The notes beneath the pieces were generated by a model. The model was not told the DNA's origin. It worked only from the letters and a program-made list of their open reading frames with translations, and made no database searches. Shown here one piece after another: positions 34,058 to 41,495 of a stretch of DNA of 64,000 bases. Location: contig OY969581.1 of NCBI GenBank assembly GCA_963701265.1, forward strand, positions 2,356,001-2,420,000, in the 5' to 3' direction. The position numbers and the translations under genes are program-made. Each line of letters starts with the position of its first letter. The first letter of the stretch is position 1. This stretch comes from VRUE01 sp963701265. GTDB taxonomy: Bacteria; Actinomycetota; Thermoleophilia; Solirubrobacterales; 70-9.

Positions 34058-34498
34058 CTAGGGAGCCGGGACCACGGGCGTTTCTCCATTCCTGCTCGGT
34101 TCACGGCTGGGGCGGGTGAGGTCTTTGGCGATGCAGCCCGGCACGCTCGCGAGCGCGTTGTGGTCACGGGCCCGATAGGCCGTCGGCGTCTCCCCCACGA
34201 GCTGGGTGAAGCGGGCGCTGAAGGAGCCGAGCGAGGTGCAGCCGACCTCCATGCAGACCTCGCTGACCGAGAAGTCGCCGCGGCGCAGCAGCGCCTTCGC
34301 CCGCTCGATTCGCCGCGTCATCAGGTAGGCGTAGGGCGTCTCGCCATAGGTCGCGCGGAACTGGCGCGAGAAGTGCGCGGTCGACATCAGCGCAGCGCGG
34401 GCGAGCGCAGCGACGTCGAGCGGGCGCGCGTACTCGCGGTCGATCAGGTCACGGGCGCGGCGCAGGTGCGCGAGGTTGGCGAGCTCCTCCGTCGTCAC
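34058..34498 (-). CDS. AraC-family transcriptional regulator
   Basis: A 146-residue protein that is almost only the two-HTH DNA-binding domain: RRARDLIDREYARPLDVAALARAALMSTAHFSRQFRATYGETPYAYLMTRRIERAKALL, then LLRRGDFSVSEVCMEVGCTSLGSFSARFTQLVGETPTAYRAR. There is no separate effector domain, so it is a short MarA/SoxS-like member and may respond through abundance. GTG at 34498 is 8 nt after the preceding PLP-enzyme gene, so they may share a transcript. The downstream VOC and UvrA2 genes are its likely targets. Confidence 0.9.
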   Translation of the reverse strand: MTTEELANLAHLRRARDLIDREYARPLDVAALARAALMSTAHFSRQFRATYGETPYAYLMTRRIERAKALLRRGDFSVSEVCMEVGCTSLGSFSARFTQLVGETPTAYRARDHNALASVPGCIAKDLTRPSREPSRNGETPVVPAP

Positions 34499-34506
34499 GA
34501 TGCTTC

Positions 34507-35484
34507 CTAGCGCGGCCCGTCGGTATGGACGAACAGCACCGGCCCGTTGAGGCGGCCCTCCGCGCGCAGCGCCAGCAGGCCGGCCATCGCCTTTGCGGTG
34601 TAGACAGGGTCGAGCGCCAGCTGCTCCTCGGCGGCAAGGGCGGTGGCGCGCGTCGCAGCCTCAGTCGGGTGGCCGTAGCCCGCGCCGATCTGGTCGCGGG
34701 TCAGGTCGAGCATCTCCGGCCCGAGCTGGAGCGAGCCAAGACGCGCTCCACGGCCCTCCAGCAACGCCGCGGTGCGCCGCGCGAGGCGGGCGAACACCGG
34801 CGGGTCGAGGCGGAGCTGGTCGTTGACCGCAACCCCGACGACGCGCGTGCGCAGGCCGGCGATTTGGAAGCCGAGCGCCAGGCCGGCCGCGGTGCCGCCG
34901 GTGCCGACTGGGACGACGACGTGCGCCGGCTCGGGCAGCGAGCCGTCTTCAACCTGAGCGGCGATCTCCAACGCCGCCTCGACGTAGCCGAGCGCCCCGA
35001 CCGGCGAGGAGCCGCCCGCCGGCAACAGGTACGGCGGTCGGCCGCCGCGGGCGTTGCGGGCGAGCAGCCAGGGCAAGATCGCCACGGTCCGCGCCTTGGT
35101 GTGGGTGCGGTAGATGCGCGCCCCCGAGGCCTCGAGCCGGGCAAGCTGCGCCCTGACGTGGTCATCGATCGGCTGATCGACGAGCGCCAGCGCGGTCTCG
35201 AGGCCGTGTTCGCGGGCATAGAGCGCCGTCGCCAACCCCCAATTCGTGCCGAGGCCACCGAAGGTGAGGATCGAGCGGCGGCCACGGCGCCGGGCATCGG
35301 GAACCAGCCACTCCAGCTTGCGCACCTTGTTGCCACCCCAGCCTCCCGAGCCGAAGGCGCCATCTTCCTTCAGCCAGATGCCCAGGCCCGCCAGCTCGCG
35401 GACGGGCGTCGGGCGCTCAGACAGGACGAGGTGGGGAAGGCTCGCAGCTAGCCCCGGGAATTGCTGATGGAGATGAGGGGTCAA
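34507..35484 (-). CDS. PLP-dependent deaminase (D-cysteine desulfhydrase / ACC deaminase family)
   Basis: A 325-residue fold type II PLP enzyme. The Lys region is GGNKVRKLEWLVPDARRRG, the substrate loop is TFGGLGTNWGLATALYAREHG, and the phosphate-binding loop is VVPVGTGGTAAGLALG. These match D-cysteine desulfhydrase and 1-aminocyclopropane-1-carboxylate deaminase; the sequence cannot separate them. I place the start at TTG 35484 since TAACAT (35492-35497) lies 7 nt upstream; the frame is open far further upstream but that part is antisense to the P450 gene and non-coding. Divergent from the P450 gene. Confidence 0.87.
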   Translation of the reverse strand: MTPHLHQQFPGLAASLPHLVLSERPTPVRELAGLGIWLKEDGAFGSGGWGGNKVRKLEWLVPDARRRGRRSILTFGGLGTNWGLATALYAREHGLETALALVDQPIDDHVRAQLARLEASGARIYRTHTKARTVAILPWLLARNARGGRPPYLLPAGGSSPVGALGYVEAALEIAAQVEDGSLPEPAHVVVPVGTGGTAAGLALGFQIAGLRTRVVGVAVNDQLRLDPPVFARLARRTAALLEGRGARLGSLQLGPEMLDLTRDQIGAGYGHPTEAATRATALAAEEQLALDPVYTAKAMAGLLALRAEGRLNGPVLFVHTDGPR

Positions 35485-35491
35485 GGAAACG

Positions 35492-35539
35492 ATGTTATTT
35501 GCCCTTCGGCCCGAAAACTGGCCAGCCGGCCAGTAGTAT
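35492..35539. promoter_or_regulatory. Divergent leaderless promoters (PLP enzyme / P450)
   Basis: The 63-bp gap between TTG 35484 and GTG 35548 carries TAACAT on the minus strand (35492-35497, 7 nt from the start) and TAGTAT on the plus strand (35534-35539, 8 nt from the start). Between them the sequence has CCGGCCAG-type repeats at 35520-35532. No SD is present on either side. Confidence 0.55.
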
Positions 35540-35547
35540 CCGGAGAG

Positions 35548-36801
35548 GTGACCGACCAGGCGAAGAACGCGAAGGCGGCACGGAGCCTCGAGGACGAGCT
35601 GGTGCTCGAGCGCAAGCACTGGGTCGAGGGTCCTCCCCACGCATTGTTCGAGCAGATGCGCGAGCGCTGCCCGGTGCACTGGACCTCCGAAGTCACCGAA
35701 CTGCCGGAGGCGGCCGGCTTCTGGTCGGTGACGAGGGCCGACGACGTCCACGCGGTCAGCCGTGACTGGGAGACCTATTCCTCCGAACTCGGCGGCGTCG
35801 TCGCGATCGACGAGGTCTTCCCAATCGAGCTGGCGCGGGCGATGTTTATCGGCATGGACCCGCCCAAGCACGATCGCCTCAAGGCTCTCTTCCAGGCAGG
35901 GTTCACACCGAAGCGAATCGCCGCCCACGAGGAGTCGATCCGCAAGATCGTCATCGACGTGCTCGACCGCCTCGAGGGCCGCGAGAGCTGCGACCTCGTC
36001 ACCGACGTTGCCCAGCCCGCGGTCTCGCGGGTGATCGGCAGCTTCATGGGGATCCCGGAGGAGGACGACGCAGCCTGGGCGGAGCTGATGAACACGGCAC
36101 TGGCGGCAAGTGATCCGGACTACAGCCCGGACGGACCCGACAGCATCGAAGCCGTGATCCAGCAAGCCGTCACCGAAATCTTCGCCCGCTGCAGCACGAT
36201 GATCGCCGAGCGACGCGAGAACCCGACCGACGATCTCACCACGGTCCTCGTCAACGCCGAGGTCGAAGGCGAGAAACTCGAGGAGCACGAGATCGTGATG
36301 GGCTTCTTCCTCCTCGTCGCCGCCGGCAACGACAGCACCAAGGCGACCTACTGCAGTGGAATGCGGGCGCTGCTGGAAGACCCGGACCAGCGCCAGCTCG
36401 TCCTCGACGACCCGGCTCTGATCCCCAGCGTGGTCGAGGAGTCACTGCGCATGTTCCCCGCCTTCGCCCATTTCCGCCGCACCGCAACCAAAGACACGGT
36501 CCTCAACGGTCAGGAGATCAAGCAGGGCGAGAAGGTAGTGATGTGGTACGCCTCCTCGAATCGCGACGCCAGCCGTTTCGAGGATCCCGACCGCTTTGAC
36601 GTCCACCGCAATCCGGACCACCAGGCCTTCGGCGCCGGCGGCCGCCACTTCTGCCTCGGCACGGCGCTGGCCCGGCTCGAGCTGAAGATCCTCATGGAGG
36701 AGACCCTCGCCCGCTACCCGGAGATGACTCTCGACGGCAAGCCAACCTTCGTCGAGTCGGCCTTCCTCAACCAACTCAAAACGCTCCCGGTCCGGCTCTA
36801 G
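35548..36801 (+). CDS. Cytochrome P450
   Basis: A 417-residue soluble bacterial P450. The I-helix oxygen-activation motif is AGNDST (259-264), ExxR is at 298-301 (ESLR), and the heme loop is FGAGGRHFCLG (361-371) with Cys369 as the axial ligand. That heme loop wording is common in CYP124/125/142-like enzymes that hydroxylate lipids or sterols, but subfamily and substrate are not certain. No ferredoxin or reductase gene is adjacent. GTG 35548 is set by a TAGTAT box 8 nt upstream. Confidence 0.95.
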   Translation: MTDQAKNAKAARSLEDELVLERKHWVEGPPHALFEQMRERCPVHWTSEVTELPEAAGFWSVTRADDVHAVSRDWETYSSELGGVVAIDEVFPIELARAMFIGMDPPKHDRLKALFQAGFTPKRIAAHEESIRKIVIDVLDRLEGRESCDLVTDVAQPAVSRVIGSFMGIPEEDDAAWAELMNTALAASDPDYSPDGPDSIEAVIQQAVTEIFARCSTMIAERRENPTDDLTTVLVNAEVEGEKLEEHEIVMGFFLLVAAGNDSTKATYCSGMRALLEDPDQRQLVLDDPALIPSVVEESLRMFPAFAHFRRTATKDTVLNGQEIKQGEKVVMWYASSNRDASRFEDPDRFDVHRNPDHQAFGAGGRHFCLGTALARLELKILMEETLARYPEMTLDGKPTFVESAFLNQLKTLPVRL

Positions 36802-37770
36802 CTACGGATTGCCGCAGTTGCCACACCGGGGCGTGCCAACCCGGCGCTCCTCGTGGCAACTCGAACAGCTGGCGATCACCGCTCGCCCGCAGCCCTCGCA
36901 GTGCGGCTTGTCTCGGTGAGGGAACCCGCAGAAGGGACACTCTCCGCGGCGAACCCGCCGCGCCGGGACTCGTTTCGCGAGGAAGCGCTGCAGGGCGACG
37001 AAGGCGACCAGGGTCACGGCTATGCCGGCGATCGAGATCGCCAGCGGCCCGACCTCGGCGAACTCGATGTAGTTGTCGGTGTAGTCCGCTGCCATGACGA
37101 CGGCGAGGATCGCGGTGGCCCCGATCCAGGCAAGCGCAGCGGGGAGATAGCGGGAGTTGCGGGATCGCAGGCGGATCAGCAGCCAGTAGGCGGTCGCGAG
37201 CATCAAGACCAGCAAGACCAGGCGCAGGACGAAGACGATCCGGTCGTGGTGGGCGCGGTCCGCGTCTTCCTGGTCCGCGGCGCGCTGGCGCAGCTCGCTC
37301 AGCCGCCGCTGAGCCGCCACCGCGTCCGGACGAGTCTGCGCCTCTACCCTGGCGGCGCCCGCCAGCTCTCTCGAGGCAGACGCGAACCCGGCTTGAGCGG
37401 ACTCATATTCCGCCTGCAGCTCCGCCGACGGTTCATTGGCGTCCAGGGCCGTTCGGTAGGCCTCGCGGCGGAGCTCCAAGTTGCGAGTGACTGCCCGCCG
37501 CTCGCGCCGAGCCCTTTCGACCGACCGAATCGCCTGCTGGTGCTCCTGGATCGCCGAGAGCTGCTTCGCACCGATGAGCTTCTGGGCCGGCACATAGGCG
37601 ACCGAGTCGCTCTTGGCGACCTCGTCGAGCTTGAAGTAGCCCCAGATCGCACCGATCGCGATGAAGACCGTGAGGACGAGGGCGAGAACCTTCTCGGCGG
37701 TGCTCGTCTCGATCTCGCCGTCCCCGACGCGGCTGCCCGCTCGCCGGAATCTGCTGCCTCTCTCGCTCAT
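36802..37770 (-). CDS. Membrane protein with coiled coil and C-terminal zinc ribbons
   Basis: A 322-residue protein: a membrane helix near residues 27-47, a long charged coiled coil (about 75-170, with EHQQAIRSVERARRERRAVTR in style), three further hydrophobic segments (about 178-255), then a C-terminal pair of zinc-binding knuckles with CPFCGFPHRDKPHCEGCG and CSSCHEERRVGTPRCGNCG. It starts with an ATG preceded by AAGGAG, overlapping the XRE regulator stop by 4 nt. The regulator and membrane protein therefore form a self-contained autoregulated operon. No named family is recognised. Confidence 0.75.
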   Translation of the reverse strand: MSERGSRFRRAGSRVGDGEIETSTAEKVLALVLTVFIAIGAIWGYFKLDEVAKSDSVAYVPAQKLIGAKQLSAIQEHQQAIRSVERARRERRAVTRNLELRREAYRTALDANEPSAELQAEYESAQAGFASASRELAGAARVEAQTRPDAVAAQRRLSELRQRAADQEDADRAHHDRIVFVLRLVLLVLMLATAYWLLIRLRSRNSRYLPAALAWIGATAILAVVMAADYTDNYIEFAEVGPLAISIAGIAVTLVAFVALQRFLAKRVPARRVRRGECPFCGFPHRDKPHCEGCGRAVIASCSSCHEERRVGTPRCGNCGNP

Positions 37771-38036
37771 CCTGTTTCTCCTTTTTTGCCGCCGTGAGGC
37801 GGATTCGTCCTGGGGCGAAGCTCGATAACCAACTCGCAGTCGAGGGCCGCGGCAATGCGCGCCAGGGTGTCGATCCGGGGCGGCCGCGCGCCCCGCTCCA
37901 CCCGGGCGATCGCGGACTGCGTCGTGCCGCAGAGTTCAGCCAGTTCACGCTGGGAGACGCCCCAAGCCTTCCGTCTCTCGGCGACCAGCTCCGCAATCAG
38001 GCCAAACAGCTCGCGATCGTCGGGGTCAAATGCCAT
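37767..38036 (-). CDS. XRE-family DNA-binding regulator
   Basis: An 89-residue protein with an HTH: RKAWGVSQRELAELCGTTQSAIARVERGARPPRIDTLARIAAAL (about residues 22-66). This is the HTH_XRE pattern of phage repressors and antitoxin-type proteins. Twin palindromes overlap its start codon, so it almost surely represses itself. It is translationally coupled to the zinc-ribbon membrane protein downstream. Size and setting recall a HipB or antitoxin component, but the partner here is a membrane protein, not a known toxin. Confidence 0.92.
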   Translation of the reverse strand: MAFDPDDRELFGLIAELVAERRKAWGVSQRELAELCGTTQSAIARVERGARPPRIDTLARIAAALDCELVIELRPRTNPPHGGKKGETG

Positions 38037-38068
38037 AGCAAGCTTGCTATGTATAGCAGTATTGCTAT
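38035..38068. promoter_or_regulatory. Twin palindromic operator at the XRE gene start
   Basis: ATAGCAAGCTTGCTAT (38035-38050) is a perfect 16-bp palindrome. ATAGCAGTATTGCTAT (38053-38068) shares both 6-bp arms (ATAGCA/TGCTAT) with a different centre. They are separated by 2 bp, so centres are 18 bp apart. The first overlaps the ATG (38034-38036); the second covers the stop codon of the upstream mug gene. Two tandem dimers of the XRE protein would fit. Confidence 0.8.
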
Positions 38069-38652
38069 GTACGGCTCAGGCCGGCCTCGGCAGCTGGAGC
38101 CGCGTAAGCGGCGGCGAGCGTCGCAACCGTCTCGTGGGCGTTGAGCCCGCTTGGGTTGGGAACCACCCAGAGCGCCGCGCCGGCCCAGCGGGCGGCGCTG
38201 TCGAAAGTGTCCGGCTGGCGACCCAAGGCCGCACCGCGCTCGCCGAAGGCGTCGCGGTAGGCGGTGACGCCAGCGATCGCAACGACCGCCGGCCGGTGCT
38301 CGGCGACGAACCCCTGCAGCCGCGCGCCGCCCTCGCGCAGCTCCTCGGCCGAGAGCTCGGAGGCGCGCGCGGTGGCCCGCCGCACGAGGTTGGTGATCCC
38401 GACGCCCCGCGCGACGAGGTGAGCGCGATCGGCATCTGTCATCCCGGCGACCCGATCGACCTCGTAGTCGGTGATGCCGGCCGCGGCCAGCGCCGGGTAG
38501 AAGCGGTTGGTGGGATGGGCGAAGTGGGTTTTGACCGCAGCCGTCCACAGGCCCGGGTTGATGCCGACAAAAAGCAGCCTCAGTCCGGGCCCGACGAGAT
38601 CGTCGACCTCGCTGCCGCGAAACGCCTCCAGTTCCTCGCGCGTGAACCGCAT
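38065..38652 (-). CDS. mug: G/U mismatch-specific uracil-DNA glycosylase (Mug/TDG family)
   Basis: A 195-residue glycosylase that removes uracil or thymine from G mismatches and starts base-excision repair. The active-site motif is LFVGINPGLWTAAVKTHFAHPTNRFYP, with the catalytic-type Asn in GINPG; the second motif is VVPNPSGLNAH. Length agrees with E. coli Mug plus a short extension. An SD-like AGGATC is upstream of the ATG. Its stop codon lies in the second operator palindrome of the XRE gene that follows on the same strand. Confidence 0.93.
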   Translation of the reverse strand: MRFTREELEAFRGSEVDDLVGPGLRLLFVGINPGLWTAAVKTHFAHPTNRFYPALAAAGITDYEVDRVAGMTDADRAHLVARGVGITNLVRRATARASELSAEELREGGARLQGFVAEHRPAVVAIAGVTAYRDAFGERGAALGRQPDTFDSAARWAGAALWVVPNPSGLNAHETVATLAAAYAAPAAEAGLSRT

Positions 38653-38708
38653 GACCGCGATCCTGCCCGAGCCGCGCCGCGGCCGTCGCGCGGCCGCAAG
38701 GCCTGGCG

Positions 38709-39356
38709 CTACTGCTTTTCGACGTCCTTACCGGGACCGCCGACCAGCTTGTCGCTCCCGCTGCCACCCACCAAGGTGTCGCGGCCGGGCCCGCCGAGCA
38801 GCTTGTCCGCCGCAGAACCGCCGCGGAGAGTGTCGTTTCCACGCCCGCCATCGATCTTGTCGCTGTCGGCGCCGCCACTGAGGCTGTCGTTGAGGTTGCC
38901 GCCGGTGATGGAGTCGAAGCCGAGCCCACCGTCGAAGACGTTGATGTGACCCGTAGCCCCGATGAACTTGTCATCGGAGAATTCGGTCGGATCGCTCACC
39001 GTGGAGACAGCGTGGATCTCGATCGGCCCCTGGCCGCCGCCGAGATCATCGGGCAGCTGCGAGAAGTCGAAGAGTGTGGACACGGACGACGAGGCCTCGA
39101 TTCGCCTCAAGTCGCGGCAGTAGGCAGGACCGTTGTCGACGAAAACGCCGCTGACGGTGATCTCGCCGTCGCTCGCGCAGCGAGGGACGATTTTTCCCTC
39201 GCCGCCACTAACCGTGAGCACACCATTGGCGAACGTGCCAAAGGCATCTGCCCTCGCCGGTACGAGTACCGCGATTGTCAGCGCGAGCGTCGCGCCGATC
39301 AGCACCAGGCAGGATGGTCCACCGAACCGAATCCGAAGTGACGCCATCGCTGCCAT
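38709..39356 (-). CDS. Secreted RTX (hemolysin-type calcium-binding) repeat protein
   Basis: A 215-residue exported protein with a signal peptide (LVLIGATLALTIAVLVPARADA) and C-terminal RTX nonapeptide repeats: GGLGFDSITGGNLNDSLSG, GGADSDKIDGGRGNDTLRG, then GGPGRDTLVGGSGSDKL. These fold into a calcium-bound beta roll outside the cell. The N-terminal half has two Cys and DLRRIEASSS of unknown function. There is no type I secretion gene nearby. The ATG at 39356 is 6 nt after TAAGCT (39363-39368), which supports that start over the ATG nine bases downstream. Confidence 0.9.
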   Translation of the reverse strand: MAAMASLRIRFGGPSCLVLIGATLALTIAVLVPARADAFGTFANGVLTVSGGEGKIVPRCASDGEITVSGVFVDNGPAYCRDLRRIEASSSVSTLFDFSQLPDDLGGGQGPIEIHAVSTVSDPTEFSDDKFIGATGHINVFDGGLGFDSITGGNLNDSLSGGADSDKIDGGRGNDTLRGGSAADKLLGGPGRDTLVGGSGSDKLVGGPGKDVEKQ

Positions 39357-39484
39357 GGATCGAGCTTAGAGCGTCTCGGCTGCCATTAACCAGCAGCGCC
39401 CGAAATGTCGAATCCGCGCGTCCCCATTCGTCGTATGGGTAAAGGGGGACTCAGAGGAGCTCCCCTAACCGAAGGAGAATCGAG

Positions 39485-40021
39485 ATGGGAAAGCTGATCG
39501 CGACAACACAGGCCACCCTCGACGGTGTCATCGACCCGGTCGGCGAGTGGGTGCAGCCCGGCGGGGACCACGCCGACTACTCGTTCGAGCGCCAGGCGAG
39601 GTCAAGCGGACTAGTGCTCGGCCGCAAGACCTACGAGGGCCTGGCGGGATATTGGCCGGGCAAATCCGGCAAGTGGGCGGACATGGTCAACTCGATGCCG
39701 AAGCACGTCGGCTCCAACACCCTGTCCGGCGATCTGGAGTGGAACGCGACCCTGCTCGAGGGTGGCCTCGAGGACTCGATCCCGAAACTGAAGGACGAGG
39801 TCGATGGTGACCTGTTTATGCACGGCAGCGGCGAGTTCGCCTACGCCCTCGCCGAGAAGGACCTGATCGACGAGTACGAGGTCTACCTGAACCCGATCGT
39901 CTGGGGTGAGGGAAACGTCCACGTGCTCGGCGACCGGGGAACCGTCCGGATGCAGCTCGAGGACATAAAGCGGTTCGACTCCGGAGTGGTCCTGCTCACC
40001 TACCTGCCGGCGGGCGCCTGA
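39485..40021 (+). CDS. RibD C-terminal/dihydrofolate reductase-like protein
   Basis: A 178-residue protein of the RibD_C/DHFR-like superfamily: KLIATTQATLDGVIDPVGEW, GLVLGRKTYEGLAGYWPG, KHVGSNTL, and LFMHGSGEFAYALAEKDLIDEYEVYLNPIVWGEGNVHV. These blocks bind NADPH in reductases of pyrimidine or related substrates; the real substrate in this branch is unknown. The ATG at 39485 follows AAGGAGAA by about 7 nt. Its 3' end overlaps the convergent propeller gene by 26 bp. Confidence 0.9.
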   Translation: MGKLIATTQATLDGVIDPVGEWVQPGGDHADYSFERQARSSGLVLGRKTYEGLAGYWPGKSGKWADMVNSMPKHVGSNTLSGDLEWNATLLEGGLEDSIPKLKDEVDGDLFMHGSGEFAYALAEKDLIDEYEVYLNPIVWGEGNVHVLGDRGTVRMQLEDIKRFDSGVVLLTYLPAGA

Positions 40022-41495
40022 TCGGCGCCCGCACGCGGAAGCGCTTGATCGCCGCCGGGCCGCGCAGCCCGGTCGGGCCGATCGCACGCACGCGCAACGC
40101 GTGTCGCCCGCGCCCGACCCAGTAGCGCAGCGGCGAGTCACAGGGGCGGTAGCGACCGCGGTCGCGCTTGCACTCGAATCCCCTGGCCCTGGTCGGCGAG
40201 TAGAAGCGAAAGCGGGCGCGGATACGGCGGTGGCGCGTGACGGCGACTTTCCAGAAGTGCTCGGCGAAGAGGATGATCGTGCGGGGGCGCCGGGGGGCCT
40301 TGCGGCCCCGGTGGCGACCGGGCGGGTCGGTTGGGCCTGAGAACGGGTCGGTGGCGGTGAAGATACGACCGTCGGGGCCGGCCAGGGCACAGAGCGAGGT
40401 CGAGGCGCAGGAGGCCGCGAAGAGCGCGTTTCGCGGCGGCTGCATTTCTTTTCCATTCTCGGTGGGTCGGAAGGGAACGAGGTTCTCGAAGTGCCAGGAG
40501 CCGGCGCCTCCCGTCGGATCGGTCGAGGTGAGAACGTCGCCGTTGTTGTCGACCGCCACGCAGCGACTTGCGGTGGGACAGGAGACGCCGGTGATCTGGA
40601 CCGAGCTGCCGGCGTCTGCCTCGCTCCAGCTGGCACCGGCGGTGGGGTCGGTCGAGGTGAGGATGTTGCCGGTCAGGTTGCCGGCCGCGCAGAGCAGGGT
40701 CGATACGCAGGCGACTCCTTCCAGGTCGCCGGGCCCGCCCGGGGTCCCCGCTTCCGTCCAGGCCGAGGCGCCACCGGTGGGATTGGTCGAGACGAAGATC
40801 CGGCCTTCCCGAGCAACGGCGACGCACAGTGAGGGCATCCCGCAGGAGACGCCGCGGAAATCGAGCGGGCCGAGCCTGGCCACCTGCCACTGCCTCGCGG
40901 TCGGGTTGGTCGACGTCAACACCTTGCCGCCGTTGGAATTGTTCGAGCCTCCGGAAACCGCCACGCAGAGGGCAGGCGAGGGACAGGAGACCGCGATCAG
41001 GTGAGTGGCGCCGCGGTCACCGTCTTCGTTGACGTCACCGACCGACCAGGCATCTGCACCGGCGGTCGGGTCAGTCGAGACATAGACGGAGCCTTCGTAT
41101 CCCACCGCGACGCAGAGGCTCTCGCTTGCGCAGGAGACGCCATTGAGCGATCCGCGGGGGGTGGAGCAGAACGCCACCGATTCCCCGTCTTCCAGACAGC
41201 TCTGTCTCGGCTCGTCGTAGGTGGGGCTGACCACATGCCACTTGGCGGCGCCGCCGGTCGGCGTTTGCGAGAAGGCAACCGTGTTGAGACCGCCGACGGC
41301 GACGCACAGAGATTCGCTCGGGCAGGAGATCCCGGAGAGCGGCGGCCCCCATTCTTCCCCGGGCCCGGGGGGCAGCTGCCGTTCGGTCCAGTTCGAGGCC
41401 GCGGCCGCGCCGGCAGGCGCGGTAATCGTCGCAAGCAGGGCGATCGCGAGGCAGGAGGCAATAGTGATGCGTTTCACGGTGCGTGCATCACTCAT
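39996..41495 (-). CDS. Secreted seven-repeat Cys-rich beta-propeller-like protein
   Basis: A 499-residue exported protein with a signal peptide (to about residue 33). Residues 55-385 hold seven repeats of the form G-V-S-C-x5-C-V-A-V-x-G-x-(I/V)-x-x-S-T-(D/N)-P-T-x-G. Each carries a Cys pair with exactly five residues between: 58/64, 122/128, 171/177, 218/224, 263/269, 306/312 and 363/369. Seven repeats with W at the end of most fits a seven-bladed propeller stabilised by one disulfide per blade. The C-terminus (430-475) has an FEC-x10-C module also found in the glycoside hydrolase at 44438. Downstream of an ECF/CU044_5270 pair, overlapping by 8 nt. Confidence 0.8.
   Translation of the reverse strand: MSDARTVKRITIASCLAIALLATITAPAGAAAASNWTERQLPPGPGEEWGPPLSGISCPSESLCVAVGGLNTVAFSQTPTGGAAKWHVVSPTYDEPRQSCLEDGESVAFCSTPRGSLNGVSCASESLCVAVGYEGSVYVSTDPTAGADAWSVGDVNEDGDRGATHLIAVSCPSPALCVAVSGGSNNSNGGKVLTSTNPTARQWQVARLGPLDFRGVSCGMPSLCVAVAREGRIFVSTNPTGGASAWTEAGTPGGPGDLEGVACVSTLLCAAGNLTGNILTSTDPTAGASWSEADAGSSVQITGVSCPTASRCVAVDNNGDVLTSTDPTGGAGSWHFENLVPFRPTENGKEMQPPRNALFAASCASTSLCALAGPDGRIFTATDPFSGPTDPPGRHRGRKAPRRPRTIILFAEHFWKVAVTRHRRIRARFRFYSPTRARGFECKRDRGRYRPCDSPLRYWVGRGRHALRVRAIGPTGLRGPAAIKRFRVRAPIRRPPAGR

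Noticed and set aside
35485..36288. Upstream extension of the PLP enzyme frame through the P450 gene
   Set aside because: Antisense to P450 motifs, and a leaderless promoter at 35492-35497 sets the start at 35484.
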